Part shown: one piece after another, positions 27,062-36,760 of the stretch
How the letters are laid out: each line of letters starts with the position of its first letter
Numbering within the stretch: the first letter of the stretch is position 1
Assembly: GCA_964482955.1 (NCBI GenBank)
Contig: CAYZZW010000003.1
Location: 62,001-126,000, forward strand
From: JAPLSN01 sp964482955
GTDB taxonomy: Bacteria > Spirochaetota > Spirochaetia > Treponematales > UBA12059
Length of the DNA: 64,000 nt
Direction of reading: 5' to 3'
The notes under the pieces: generated by a model
What the model saw: the letters and a program-made list of their open reading frames with translations, nothing else
Database searches by the model: none
Told to the model about the DNA's origin: nothing
Translations under genes and position numbers: made by a program

Positions 27062-27558
27062 AGCCGCTCCTCGTCATCCTCATGGGCTCCAAGGCCGACG
27101 AAGCCCACTGCGCCAAGATCGCGGAGGCCGCCGCCGCGTTCGGCATCGAGACCGAGACGCGCATCGGCAGCGCCCACAAGACTCCGGCCCACGTCATGCG
27201 CATCCTCGAAGCGCACGAAGCCTCCGGCCGGCCCACGGTCTTCGTCACCGTGGCGGGACGCTCGAACGCGCTGTCCGGCTTCACCGACGCGTCGCTCAGC
27301 CTTCCCGTCATCGCGTGCCCGCCGCCCTCGGACGCTTTCGCGGGAGCGGACCTCTATTCGTCCATCCGCATGCCCTCGGGCGTCGCGCCGGCCTTCGTGC
27401 TGGAGCCGGCCAACGCGGCCCTGCTCGCCGCGAAGATCTTCGGCGTGTCCGACGCCGCGGTGCGCGACAAGGTGCGCGCCTACCAGCGGGCGCAAGCCGA
27501 CAAGATCGTCAAGGACGACGAGGCGGTTTCGAAGCTGCCCGGCGGAGGCACGCGATGA
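27058..27558 (+). CDS. purE: Class II AIR carboxylase (CO2-dependent PurE)
   Basis: This enzyme makes CAIR from AIR. The 166-residue sequence has MGSKADEAH, RIGSAHKTP with the active-site His40, AGRSNALSGF, and ACPPPSDAFAGADLYSS. The last two blocks match my memory of the structurally studied Treponema denticola PurE, which uses CO2 directly. The E. coli N5-CAIR mutase type has GGAAHLPGM at the corresponding place. Consistent with class II, no purK is present among the clustered purine genes. GTG start in a GTGA overlap with purC; the purF ATG overlaps its stop. Confidence 0.92.
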
Positions 27559-28985
27559 GCGATCCCCTCCGGCGGGACGAGCGGCCGCGCGAGGAGTGCG
27601 GCGTCGTCGCGGTGGCGTCGAAGGGATCCGACGCGGCCACCACCGCCTTCTACGGCATCTACGCGCTCCAGCACCGCGGACAGGAGGCGGCGGGCATCGT
27701 CACGCACGACGGCGTCGCCGCGCACATCCACAAGGACGTGGGGCTCGTGTCGCGCGTCTTCGGCGAAAAGGAGATCGCGTCGCTCCCCGGCGGCATGGCC
27801 ATCGGGCACACGCGCTACTCGACCACCGGCGCCTCGAGCGCGCGCAACGCGCAACCGTTCCTCATCGAGACGCGGTACGGCCAGGCCGCGCTCGCGCACA
27901 ACGGCAACCTCGTGAACGCCCCCGAACTGCGGAAGAAGCTTCTCGAGCGCGGCGTGGGGCTCTCGTCGGCTTCAGACACCGAGCTCATGGTGATGACCCT
28001 GGCGTCCGCGGAGGGAAGCGATTGGCCCGAGCGCATCGTCAACGCGATGAAGTCGTGGACCGGCGCGTTTTCATTCGTGACCGTCGTGGGCGGCCGCGTC
28101 TTCGCCGCGCGCGATCCCTGGGGCTTCCGCCCGCTCAGTTGCGGCACGCTGCCGGACGGCGGCACGGCGGCGGCGTCGGAAACCTGCGCCCTGCGCACCA
28201 TCGGCTGCGAAGCGACGACCGAGGTCGAGCCCGGCGCCGTCGTCGAGCTCACGCCGAGCGGCGTGGTCAGGCACCCCGGGCTGCCTCCCGCCAAGCGCCT
28301 CGCCTCGTGCGTGTTCGAGTTCATCTACTTCGCCCGTCCGGACAGCGTGTGGAACGGAATCTCAGTCCACGAAGCCAGGCGGCGCTTCGGCGCCATGCTG
28401 GCCGAGGAAGCCCCTGTGGAGGCGGACATCGTCATACCCGTGCCGGACTCCTCCATCTCCGCGGCCATCGGCTACGCCGCGAAAGCGGGCCTCCCGTACG
28501 ACGAGGGCTTCGTGAAGAACCGCTACATCGGCCGCACCTTCATCCAGCCGACGCAGGCGCTCCGTAAGCAGGGCGTGGCGCTCAAGTTCAACGCCCTGCC
28601 GCATACGGTGAAGGGCAAGCGCCTCGTCGTCGTGGACGATTCGATCGTGCGCGGCACGACGGCCGGTCCCCTCATCGCCCTGCTTCGCAAGGCCGGCGCG
28701 AAGGAAGTGCACCTGCGCGTATCCAGCCCGCCGATCAAGCACCCCTGCTACATGGGCGTCGACATGGGCGAGCCTGACGACCTCATCGCCCACCGCCTTT
28801 CCGTCGAGGAGATCCGCGCCTCGATCGGCGCCGACTCGCTCGCGTACCTGTCGCTCGCCGGACTGGCCCGTTCCATGGGCAGCGATTCCGGCTACTGCGA
28901 AGCCTGTTTTACGGGCGACTATCCGGTCGACATCGCGCCGGGATCCTCAAAGCACGGCTTCGAGGCTGGAGGGAAACGCTCATGA
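27555..28985 (+). CDS. purF: Amidophosphoribosyltransferase
   Basis: The committed step of purine synthesis, PRPP plus glutamine to phosphoribosylamine. The 476 residues include a 14-residue propeptide before the presumed nucleophile Cys15 (EECGVVAVAS), so N-terminal processing is expected. The Ntn glutaminase domain has GHTRYSTTGASS and HNGNLVN. The PRTase domain has the PRPP loop VVVDDSIVRGTT and KNRYIGRTFIQPTQ. Near the C-terminus YCEACFTGDYPV resembles the segment that binds an Fe-S cluster in B. subtilis-type enzymes; whether a cluster forms is not clear. Both ends overlap neighbouring genes by 4 nt. Confidence 0.96.
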   Translation: MSDPLRRDERPREECGVVAVASKGSDAATTAFYGIYALQHRGQEAAGIVTHDGVAAHIHKDVGLVSRVFGEKEIASLPGGMAIGHTRYSTTGASSARNAQPFLIETRYGQAALAHNGNLVNAPELRKKLLERGVGLSSASDTELMVMTLASAEGSDWPERIVNAMKSWTGAFSFVTVVGGRVFAARDPWGFRPLSCGTLPDGGTAAASETCALRTIGCEATTEVEPGAVVELTPSGVVRHPGLPPAKRLASCVFEFIYFARPDSVWNGISVHEARRRFGAMLAEEAPVEADIVIPVPDSSISAAIGYAAKAGLPYDEGFVKNRYIGRTFIQPTQALRKQGVALKFNALPHTVKGKRLVVVDDSIVRGTTAGPLIALLRKAGAKEVHLRVSSPPIKHPCYMGVDMGEPDDLIAHRLSVEEIRASIGADSLAYLSLAGLARSMGSDSGYCEACFTGDYPVDIAPGSSKHGFEAGGKRS

Positions 28986-31270
28986 AAGTTCTCGTCGTCG
29001 GATCAGGCGCCCGCGAGCACGCGATCGCCTGGAAACTGTCGCAGTCCCCGCTCGTCGACGAGTTGCTCGTCGCCCCGGGCAACGCGGGCACCGAAGCGAT
29101 GGCGCGCAACGTCTCTGTCAAGGCGGAGGACGTCCCCGGCATCGTCGGACTCGCGGCAAGCGAAGGAATCGACTTCGTCGTGGTCGGCCCGGAAGGCCCG
29201 CTCGCGCTCGGCCTCGCGGACGCGATCCGCGCGAAGGGCATCCCGTGCTTCGGCCCGTCGAAGGTCGCCGCCGAGATCGAAAGCTCCAAGGCTTTCGCGA
29301 AAGACTTCATGAAACGGCACGGCATACCCAGCGCAGCGTACGAGCGCTTCACCGACTTTGACAAGGCGCTCGCGTACGCGAAGACGCGCGGGACCGCCGT
29401 CGTCGTCAAGGCGTCCGGACTGGCGGCGGGGAAGGGCGTCGTCGTCCCCGAGACGCCGAAGGAAGTCGAAGACGCGCTCCGCGCCTTCATGGTCGATAAA
29501 AAGCTCGGCGAAGCCGGGGCGGAAGTGGTGATCGAGGAGCGCCTGTCCGGACCGGAGCTGTCCCTGATGGCGTTCACCGACGGGAAGACCGTCCGCCTCA
29601 TGCCGCCGTCGCGCGACCACAAGCGCCTCCTCGACGGCGACCTGGGACCGAACACGGGCGGCATGGGCGCCTTCGCGCCGGTGCAGGGCATCGCGCCCGC
29701 GCTCCTCGAGGAGATCGAGGCGAAAATCATGCGCCCCGCGATCGAAGGACTCGCGAAGGACGGCCGCCCGTTCTCGGGCTGTCTCTACGCCGGCCTCATG
29801 CTCACCGCGGACGGACCGCGCGTCATCGAATTCAACTGCCGCTTCGGCGATCCCGAAACCGAAGTCGTCCTGCCGCTCCTCGACGGCGACCTCCTTCCCG
29901 TCCTGTACGCCTGCGCGACCGGCAAGCTCGACTCCGTCCAACCGCGCTGGAAACACGGCGCCGCGGCGTGTGTCGTCATCGCCTCCGAAGGTTATCCCGA
30001 CAGCCCCAAGACGGGGCGGGTGATCGCGGGCCTCGGCAAGACGCCCGCGGACGCGACGGTCTTCCACGCGGCCACAGCGAAGAAAGACGGCGCGGTCGTC
30101 ACGTCGGGCGGACGCGTGCTGTGCGTCGCCGGCTCGGGCGCCGATCTCTCCGCGGCAGTGAGGTCAGCCAACGCGGCCGCCGCGGCGATATCGTTCGAAG
30201 GGGCGCAGCGCCGCTCCGACATCGCCGCGCGCGAATTGACGCCCGCCGCGGGAGGCTCGGCGTACGCCTCCGCCGGCGTCGACATCGACGCGGGCAACGA
30301 AGCCGTGCGGCTCATGTCGAAGGCGGTGAAGTCCACCTACACGCCCGCCGTGCTCGCGGGCATCGGCTCGTTCGGCGGTCTCTTCGACGCGGCGGAACTC
30401 CGTTCCATGAAGAATCCCGCGCTCGTCGCGTCCACGGACGGCGTCGGCACGAAGGTGAAGCTCGCGTCGATGGCGAAGAGCTACCGCTCCGTCGGCATGG
30501 ACATCGTCAACCACTGCATCGACGACATCCTCGTGCAGGGCGCGAAGCCGCTCTTTTTCCTCGATTACTTCGCCAGCTCCAAGCTCGACCCGACCCACGT
30601 GGCGGAAGTCGTCGCGGGCATGTCCGAAGCCTGCCGCGCCTCGGGCTGCGTCCTGCTGGGCGGCGAGACCGCGGAGATGCCGGGAGTCTACGCTCCCGGC
30701 GAGTTCGACATCGCGGGCACCATCGTCGGCGTCGTCGAGCGCGACATGATCCTGCCGACCCTTGATCTCGTACCCGGCGACGTCCTCGTGGGGCTCGCCT
30801 CGAGCGGCCTCCACACGAACGGCTACTCGCTGGCGCGGAAGATCTTCGAGGGCTACGACCTCAAGGCCGCGTTGCCCGAACTCGGAAGGCCGCTCGGCGA
30901 GGTGCTCCTCGCGCCGCACCGCTCGTACCTGAACGCCCTGTACCCGGTGCTCCAGAAGATGCCCGGTTCCGTGAAGGCGCTCGCGCACATCACGGGCGGC
31001 GGCTTCCCCGAAAACCTGCCGCGCGTGCTCACCGAAAGCGTGGACGCGGTGGTGCGCATGGACGCGTGGACTCCGCCCGCCATCTACGGCCTCATGCAGA
31101 GGATCGGCAAGGTGGATAGGCTCGAGATGTACCGCGTGTTCAATATGGGCATCGGCATGGTCGCCGTCGTCCCGAAGGACAAGGCGGACGATTTCCGCCG
31201 CGCCCTCGACGAGGACAGCTGGATCCTGGGCGAGCTCGTCCCGGGTTCGGGAAAGGTCAGGCTCGCGTGA
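28982..31270 (+). CDS. purD-purM: Bifunctional PurD-PurM fusion (GAR synthetase / AIR synthetase)
   Basis: Residues 1 to about 418 are PurD (glycinamide ribonucleotide synthetase): VLVVGSGAREHAIAWKL, the ATP-grasp GLAAGKGVVV, PPSRDHKRLLDGDLGPNTGG and EFNCRFGDPETE. After a short linker, residues from about 427 to 762 are PurM (AIR synthetase): YASAGVDIDAGNEAV, STDGVGTKVKLA, CIDDILVQGAKPLFFLDY, LGGETAEMPGVY and ASSGLHTNGYSLAR, ending with NMGIGMVAVV. Frame and reading are continuous, so this is a real fusion rather than two genes. Fused PurD-PurM is familiar from eukaryotes (yeast Ade5,7; animal GART) and uncommon in bacteria. purN follows in a GTGA overlap, giving the eukaryotic GART domain order. 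Confidence 0.96.
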   Translation: MKVLVVGSGAREHAIAWKLSQSPLVDELLVAPGNAGTEAMARNVSVKAEDVPGIVGLAASEGIDFVVVGPEGPLALGLADAIRAKGIPCFGPSKVAAEIESSKAFAKDFMKRHGIPSAAYERFTDFDKALAYAKTRGTAVVVKASGLAAGKGVVVPETPKEVEDALRAFMVDKKLGEAGAEVVIEERLSGPELSLMAFTDGKTVRLMPPSRDHKRLLDGDLGPNTGGMGAFAPVQGIAPALLEEIEAKIMRPAIEGLAKDGRPFSGCLYAGLMLTADGPRVIEFNCRFGDPETEVVLPLLDGDLLPVLYACATGKLDSVQPRWKHGAAACVVIASEGYPDSPKTGRVIAGLGKTPADATVFHAATAKKDGAVVTSGGRVLCVAGSGADLSAAVRSANAAAAAISFEGAQRRSDIAARELTPAAGGSAYASAGVDIDAGNEAVRLMSKAVKSTYTPAVLAGIGSFGGLFDAAELRSMKNPALVASTDGVGTKVKLASMAKSYRSVGMDIVNHCIDDILVQGAKPLFFLDYFASSKLDPTHVAEVVAGMSEACRASGCVLLGGETAEMPGVYAPGEFDIAGTIVGVVERDMILPTLDLVPGDVLVGLASSGLHTNGYSLARKIFEGYDLKAALPELGRPLGEVLLAPHRSYLNALYPVLQKMPGSVKALAHITGGGFPENLPRVLTESVDAVVRMDAWTPPAIYGLMQRIGKVDRLEMYRVFNMGIGMVAVVPKDKADDFRRALDEDSWILGELVPGSGKVRLA

Positions 31271-31878
31271 CGGAAACGAAACGCGCCCGGCTCGTCGTGC
31301 TGGCGTCGGGCAACGGCTCGAACCTGCAGGCGGTCATCGACGCGTGCGCCGAAAGCCGCCTGGACGCGGTCGTGGCCGGCGTGGTTTCCGACAAGCCGGA
31401 GGCGTACGCCCTCACGCGCGCGCACGAAGCGGGCGTCACGCATGTCGCCGTCCCGAAGCGCAAGGAAGAGTCCCGGGGCGATTACGATCGCGCGTTGGCT
31501 GACGTCGTCGCGTCCTTCGATCCGGACTGGGTGCTGCTGCTCGGCTGGATGCGCGTCCTGTCGCCGGGCTTCCTCGACCGCTTTCCCGGCCGCGTCGTGA
31601 ATCTGCATCCGGCCCTGCCGGGCGCCTACCCCGGCACGCACGCCATCGAGCGCGCCTTCGAGGACTGGAAATCGGGCGGCAAGCCTGAATCCGGCGTGAT
31701 GACGCACCTCGTGCCGGACTCCGGCGTCGACGACGGACCGGTGCTGGGAACGCGCACGGTGCCCATCCTGCCGGGCGACACGCTCGAAGCCTTCGAAGAA
31801 CGCGTACACGAAGCCGAACGGGCGCTCGTGTTCGAGACTCTTGGTCGGCTCATTTCCGAAAGCGCCACGAACCATTGA
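31267..31878 (+). CDS. purN: GAR transformylase, 10-formyl-THF dependent
   Basis: PurN formylates GAR to FGAR. The 203-residue length is typical. LVVLASGNGSNLQAVIDAC is the phosphate-binding start. The catalytic Asn and His are in VNLHPALPGAYPG, and the catalytic Asp is in HLVPDSGVDDGPVL. GTG start overlaps the PurD-PurM stop, so a stop-codon change could in principle extend the fusion to the GART-like three-domain protein. It is followed after 16 nt by purH. Confidence 0.95.
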   Translation: MTETKRARLVVLASGNGSNLQAVIDACAESRLDAVVAGVVSDKPEAYALTRAHEAGVTHVAVPKRKEESRGDYDRALADVVASFDPDWVLLLGWMRVLSPGFLDRFPGRVVNLHPALPGAYPGTHAIERAFEDWKSGGKPESGVMTHLVPDSGVDDGPVLGTRTVPILPGDTLEAFEERVHEAERALVFETLGRLISESATNH

Positions 31879-31894
31879 TTTATTGGAGGACGAC

Positions 31895-33397
31895 ATGCCC
31901 ACGGCTTTGATCTCGGTGTCCGACAAGACCGGACTCGTCGATTTCGCGAAGGGACTCTCCGCGCTCGGCTGGAAGCTGCTCGCCTCCGGCGGGACCGCAA
32001 AGGCTATCCGGGACGCCGGCATCGACGCGACGGAAGTGGCGACGTACGCCGGGTCGCCCGAGATTCTCGGGGGGCGCGTGAAGACGCTCCATCCCGCGAT
32101 CCACGGCGGCATCCTGGCGCGCGGCACCGACGCGGACGCCGCGGAACTCGCCAGGCAGGGCTGGGGCTACATCGATCTCGTCGCCGTGAACCTGTATCCC
32201 TTCGAGGCGACCGTGGCCAAGCCCGGCGTCACCCTGGCGGAGGCGATCGAGGAGATTGACATCGGCGGCGTCGCGCTCATCCGGGCCGCCGCGAAGAACC
32301 ACGACCGCGTGACGCTCGTCTGCGACCCCGCCGATTACGGCGCCGTGCTCGACGAGTTCAAGAAGTCGGGCTCAGTCTCGCCCGAGACGCGGACGCGACT
32401 CGCGCGGAAGGGCTTCGCGCGCACGGCCGCCTACGATTCGGCCATCTTCGCGTACCTCGATCCGGACGGCGCGACGATGGTGCGCGGCTACTCGAAGAAG
32501 ACGCTCCGTTACGGCGAAAACCCGCACCAGGAAGCCGAGTACTGGTCGCTGACGCCCGGCGGCGGACCCCTGGGCGGCGAAGTCCTCCAGGGCAAGGAAC
32601 TCTCCTACAACAACATTCTCGACCTCGACGCCGCGTGGCGCGCGGTGGAATCGCTCGACGGAAACGGCGTCGTGATCGTAAAGCACCTGTCGCCTTGCGG
32701 CATCGCGGAAGCCCCCGCGTTGCGCGACGCCGTGACGTCGGCGATAGCGTCGGATCCGGTATCGGCGTTCGGCGGCGTCATCGCCGTCAATCGCGTGATG
32801 GACTCCGCGTCCGTGGAAGCCCTCGGCGAACTCTTCGTGGAGTGCATAGCGGCCGTCGGCTTCGACGACGGGGCGCGGGCTTTGCTCTCCAAGCGGAAGA
32901 ACGCGCGCCTCGTCTCGATGGGGAACGCGCCGGCCCGGACGGGGAGGGAACTCCGCACGGTGGCGGGCGGCTTCCTGTCCCAGTCGCCGGACTCGGGCGA
33001 TCCCGCGGGCACCGAGTGGAAAGTCGTGTCGAAGCGGCAGCCGACGGACGCCGAACTGGCCGCGCTCCGCTTCGCGTGGAAGGCGTGTACGCACGTGAAG
33101 TCGAACGCCATCGTCTTCGCTCGGGGTACCGCGACCGTCGGCATCGGGGGCGGGCAACCGAACCGCGTCGATTGCGTGCGCATCGCCGTGAACCGCGCGG
33201 GAGAGAAATCGAAGGGCGCCGTGATGGCGTCCGACGCGTTCTTCCCGTTCCCCGACTCGATCGAGGAGGCGGCCAAGGCCGGCGTGACGGCCGTCGTGCA
33301 TCCGGGCGGCTCCATCCGCGACGACCTGAGCGTGGCCGCCGCCGACGCCGCCGGCATGGCGATGGTGGTGACGGGCGTGAGGCATTTTCGGCACTGA
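31895..33397 (+). CDS. purH: AICAR transformylase / IMP cyclohydrolase
   Basis: Bifunctional last enzyme of IMP synthesis. The 500 residues start with the MGS-like cyclohydrolase domain (ALISVSDKTGLVDFAKGL, LLASGGTAKAIRDAGI, GGRVKTLHPAIHGGILAR, VNLYPFEATV). The formyltransferase domain follows, with LRYGENPHQEAEYW, ELSYNNILDLDAAWR and the Lys-His pair in VIVKHLSPCGIAEA, then SDAFFPFPDSIEEA. The ATG at 31895 has TTGGAGGACGAC before it; an in-frame upstream extension overlaps purN and lacks conservation. Confidence 0.97.
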   Translation: MPTALISVSDKTGLVDFAKGLSALGWKLLASGGTAKAIRDAGIDATEVATYAGSPEILGGRVKTLHPAIHGGILARGTDADAAELARQGWGYIDLVAVNLYPFEATVAKPGVTLAEAIEEIDIGGVALIRAAAKNHDRVTLVCDPADYGAVLDEFKKSGSVSPETRTRLARKGFARTAAYDSAIFAYLDPDGATMVRGYSKKTLRYGENPHQEAEYWSLTPGGGPLGGEVLQGKELSYNNILDLDAAWRAVESLDGNGVVIVKHLSPCGIAEAPALRDAVTSAIASDPVSAFGGVIAVNRVMDSASVEALGELFVECIAAVGFDDGARALLSKRKNARLVSMGNAPARTGRELRTVAGGFLSQSPDSGDPAGTEWKVVSKRQPTDAELAALRFAWKACTHVKSNAIVFARGTATVGIGGGQPNRVDCVRIAVNRAGEKSKGAVMASDAFFPFPDSIEEAAKAGVTAVVHPGGSIRDDLSVAAADAAGMAMVVTGVRHFRH

Positions 33398-33424
33398 TTT
33401 CGTAAGCATGATATGGAGGGTGAT

Positions 33425-34906
33425 ATGAACGAGAGGATTTTCGGGGGAGACGCGGCGTTGACGTTCGACGACGTGCTCGTCGTGCCGGGATACAGCGAGG
33501 TGTTGCCGTCGCAGGTGGACGTGAAGGCCACGCTGGCGCGCGGCGTCAAGCTCGGCATACCGCTCGTGTCGGCGGCCATGGACACGGTCACCGGTTCCGC
33601 GCTCGCCATCGCCATGGCGCGCATGGGCGGCATCGGCATCATCCACCGCAACATGTCGCCGGACGAGCAGGCGCTCGAGGTCGAACGCGTGAAGCGCTCC
33701 GAGTCCGGCATGATCCACGATCCCGTGTGCCTGCACGAAAGCGCCACGCTCGGCGAGGCGCTCAAGATCATGGGGTCATTCCGCATCTCCGGCATCCCCA
33801 TCGTCGAGGAAGGCACGAAGAAGCTCGTCGGCATCCTCACGAACCGCGACATCCGTTTCTGCGGCCGGGAAGAAGAGGGCAAGGCCGTCCGCGAGTTCAT
33901 GACGCGAGAAGGTCTCGTCACCGCCCGCGTCGGCACCACGCTCGACGAGGCGCGCGGCATCCTCCAGAAGCACCGCATCGAAAAGTTGCCGCTCGTCGAC
34001 GACAAGGGCCGCCTCGAGGGACTCATCACCGTAAAGGACATACAGAAGAAGGCCGATTACCCGAACGCCTCCGTCGACTCGGACGGGCGACTCCTCGCGG
34101 GCGCGGCCGTCGGCGTCGGCGCGGACCTCGAGACGCGCGTGAAGCTCCTCGTCGCGCGCGGCGTGGACGTCGTCGCGGTGGACACGGCGCACGGCCACTC
34201 GAAGGGCGTCATCGACGCCGTGAAGCGCATCAAGGCCGTCGCGAAGGACCTGCCAGTCATCGCGGGCAACGTCGTCACCGCCGAAGGCGTCGCGGCGCTC
34301 GTGGCCGCCGGCGCGGACGCGGTGAAGATCGGCGTGGGCGCCGGCTCCATCTGCACGACGCGCATCGTCTCCGGCTCCGGCATGCCGCAACTCTCCGCCG
34401 TCTACGCCTGCGCCGTCGAAGGCAGGAAACGCGGCGTCCCGGTCATCGCGGACGGCGGCGTCAAGTATTCCGGTGACATCGTGAAAGCCATCGTCGCGGG
34501 CGCGGAGACGGTCATGCTCGGCAGCCTCCTCGCGGGTTTGGAAGAATCGCCCGGCGAACTCATCCTCTATAATGGAAGGCAGTACAAGACCTATCGCGGC
34601 ATGGGCAGCATGGGCGCGCTCCAGGGCTACGGCCGCGACCGCTACGGCACCGGCCAGTCGGGCCCGGACAAGCTCGTGCCGGAAGGCGTCGAGGGCATGA
34701 TCCCGTACAAGGGCAAGCTCGAGGAATACGTCTTTCAGCTCGTCGGCGGCCTCCGCTCCGGCATGGGCTACGCGGGCGCCGCGACCCTAAACGACCTCCG
34801 CACGAAGACCGCGCTCGTCCGCATCACGAACGCCGGTCTCACCGAAAGTCACCCGCACTCGATCACCATCACCCGCGAAGCCCCGAACTACAACCGCGGC
34901 GAGTAA
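33425..34906 (+). CDS. guaB: IMP dehydrogenase
   Basis: GuaB oxidises IMP to XMP, the first guanine-specific step. The 493 residues hold the TIM barrel start LTFDDVLVVPGYSEVLPS, two CBS domains (about 90-210, with IPIVEEGTKKLVGILTNRD), the catalytic loop SICTTRIVSGSG with Cys near residue 310, and the flap RYGTGQSG. The triad before the loop reads GAGSIC where GPGSIC is usual. GGAGGGTGAT precedes the ATG at 33425. It ends the operon at a hairpin. guaA and purA are not in the window. Confidence 0.97.
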   Translation: MNERIFGGDAALTFDDVLVVPGYSEVLPSQVDVKATLARGVKLGIPLVSAAMDTVTGSALAIAMARMGGIGIIHRNMSPDEQALEVERVKRSESGMIHDPVCLHESATLGEALKIMGSFRISGIPIVEEGTKKLVGILTNRDIRFCGREEEGKAVREFMTREGLVTARVGTTLDEARGILQKHRIEKLPLVDDKGRLEGLITVKDIQKKADYPNASVDSDGRLLAGAAVGVGADLETRVKLLVARGVDVVAVDTAHGHSKGVIDAVKRIKAVAKDLPVIAGNVVTAEGVAALVAAGADAVKIGVGAGSICTTRIVSGSGMPQLSAVYACAVEGRKRGVPVIADGGVKYSGDIVKAIVAGAETVMLGSLLAGLEESPGELILYNGRQYKTYRGMGSMGALQGYGRDRYGTGQSGPDKLVPEGVEGMIPYKGKLEEYVFQLVGGLRSGMGYAGAATLNDLRTKTALVRITNAGLTESHPHSITITREAPNYNRGE

Positions 34907-34912
34907 ACAACG

Positions 34913-34943
34913 GCCCGGATTTCCTTTAATGGGGGATCCGGGC
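34913..34943 (+). terminator. Hairpin after guaB, between convergent genes
   Basis: GCCCGGAT (34913-34920) pairs exactly with ATCCGGGC (34936-34943), and the inner TTCC/GGGG can extend the stem. It lies 6 nt after the guaB stop, with only a short T-containing tail, and could act in either direction for guaB and the GGDEF gene. Confidence 0.65.
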
Positions 34944-34971
34944 TATTTCCCAATACCGAAATACCCTGCCG

Positions 34972-36711
34972 TCAAACGACGTGCGCCACCGTCTTCATCC
35001 CCTCCGCCCACGTGACGACCCTGTTCCGTCCCGATCGCTTGGCTTCGTAGAGGGCTTCGTCCGCACGGAGGAGGCCGGTCTCCAGGTCGAGCCCGACGGA
35101 GGAGTGGACGCCGATCGAGATCGTAAAGGAAATTTCCCTATCCTGGTGGACGAAGGACATGGCCTCCACGGATTTCCGCAGGCGCTCCGCGATCTCGCGG
35201 GCGGTGTCGGCCCCGGCTTCGGGGAGGAGGAGCGCGAATTCCTCCCCGCCGTAGCGGCAGGCGCGATCGGAGGAGCGGAGCGCGGAACCGATGACGGCGG
35301 CGAGCTTCCGGAGGGCCTCGTCGCCGGCGGCGTGCCCGTGCGTGTCGTTCACCGCCTTGAAGAAGTCGATGTCGGCCATGGCCACGGCGCAGGTCTTGCC
35401 GCGTTCGGAAAGCGACGCGACGATGCGGGCGCCCCGCTCCGTGAAGGCGCGCCGGTTCAAGAGCCCGGTGAGCCCGTCGTAGTCGGCGATCTTCCGGATC
35501 TCGGCGTTCAGACGGTGCTCCGCGAGGTTCGCGCTGATGAGCACGTCCGCCGCCCGGGCCAGCACGACTAATTCGTCGGTGCGGGCATCCGTCCCGGAGC
35601 CGGTCTCGATGCAGCTCTGGCAGGCGTCGTTGAGGCGGCGCATCACCTCCTCGATGGGCTTGAAGACGCGGTCGCGCAGGATGGCGGGGGCGGCGATCAC
35701 GGCGCAAATGGACCAGACGAAGAGGAGGAAGCCGCCTGAAAAGCCGAAGGCAGCGTTTTTTTCGCGCGCGTCCGCGTAGGACATCGCCTCGGCGAAGACG
35801 GCTTCCCGCAGCATCGAGATGGAATCCAACGCTTTCACGGAGAGTTCCGAAAGGCGGACGGCGTCGTAGGGCGGCGTCGTTCCGGCGGCCAGCGCGTTCC
35901 GCACGCCGTTCAAGGCCATGCGGTATTCGCCGTTGCACAGGCGGTCCACCATGGCGAACGCGGCGGGCAGGACCGGCGAACCGAGGCTGTCGACGTACAC
36001 GCGCATCGCGCGGAAGGCTTCGTCCTGCCGCCCGACGTGGCGCATGACGCTCTCCATCTCGTCGAAGGTCGGTTCGCGCCCGCTCTTGAGCAGGGCCGTC
36101 ACCGCGGAGGCTTCGCTGCCGTAATAGTCGCGGAAGATGACGGTCATCACGAGCAGCCGCTCGTAGACGAAGGCGGCGCTCGAGCGCTTTCGGTCGAGCG
36201 ACAGCCGAGACAGCGTGTCGCAGGTCTCCTGAACGAACGACGAGGCGCGCGCGAACCAGACCGGACGGAAGTCCGCGTCGCGACGGTCCAAGGGCTTGAG
36301 GGCTTCGGTATCGGCCTTCACCTTGAGGGCGAGCATCGATCCGTAGCGGGTGCGGAGCGCGTCGGCGATGTCGGGCGTGTCGCGACCGAGCAGCTCGAGT
36401 CCGGCATTGATGGCGTCGGTCGCCTTCGCCAGGCGCGTGGCCATGAAGGCCGCGTCCGCGTTCGACACCGGAGCCGCGGCCACGAGCACGACGTTCATGC
36501 GGCCGCGCACGAACATGAAGTCCATGCAACCGGCCAGCACGCGCTCGATCCCGGAGGTCGAGCGTTTCATCGCGGAGGAATCGCGGTAGGCTTGCATCGA
36601 CTGTATGGTGATGATGAACGAGGCGACCAGGAGCGATATCGAGAGGGCGGCGACGATCGAGTTGATGACGGTTTCGAGGCGACCTTGCCGTTGGTACCGT
36701 ACGCGTCCCAT
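34972..36711 (-). CDS. Membrane diguanylate cyclase with unknown sensor domain
   Basis: The 579-residue protein makes cyclic di-GMP. An N-terminal helix (about 15-37) and a second (about 325-347) enclose a ~290-residue all-helical extracytoplasmic sensor I cannot name. A HAMP-like linker follows. The GGDEF domain begins at DYDGLTGLLNRRAFTERG; the active site is GGEEF near residue 490, and DIDFFKAVNDTHGHAAGDEAL is complete. The inhibitory I-site RxxD (RSSD) lies five residues before GGEEF, so product inhibition is expected. The ATG lies 6 nt after a TATAGT -10, predicting a leaderless mRNA. Confidence 0.92.
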   Translation of the reverse strand: MGRVRYQRQGRLETVINSIVAALSISLLVASFIITIQSMQAYRDSSAMKRSTSGIERVLAGCMDFMFVRGRMNVVLVAAAPVSNADAAFMATRLAKATDAINAGLELLGRDTPDIADALRTRYGSMLALKVKADTEALKPLDRRDADFRPVWFARASSFVQETCDTLSRLSLDRKRSSAAFVYERLLVMTVIFRDYYGSEASAVTALLKSGREPTFDEMESVMRHVGRQDEAFRAMRVYVDSLGSPVLPAAFAMVDRLCNGEYRMALNGVRNALAAGTTPPYDAVRLSELSVKALDSISMLREAVFAEAMSYADAREKNAAFGFSGGFLLFVWSICAVIAAPAILRDRVFKPIEEVMRRLNDACQSCIETGSGTDARTDELVVLARAADVLISANLAEHRLNAEIRKIADYDGLTGLLNRRAFTERGARIVASLSERGKTCAVAMADIDFFKAVNDTHGHAAGDEALRKLAAVIGSALRSSDRACRYGGEEFALLLPEAGADTAREIAERLRKSVEAMSFVHQDREISFTISIGVHSSVGLDLETGLLRADEALYEAKRSGRNRVVTWAEGMKTVAHVV

Positions 36712-36717
36712 GCTTCA

Positions 36718-36746
36718 ACTATACCGGAGCGGGGGCTCCGCGGCAA
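36718..36746 (-). promoter_or_regulatory. Promoter of the diguanylate cyclase gene, leaderless geometry
   Basis: On the minus strand, TTGCCG (36741-36746), a 17-nt spacer containing a CGGAGC/GCTCCG inverted repeat, TATAGT (36718-36723), then 6 nt to the ATG. Confidence 0.65.
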
Positions 36747-36760
36747 ACGGGCAAAGGAAA

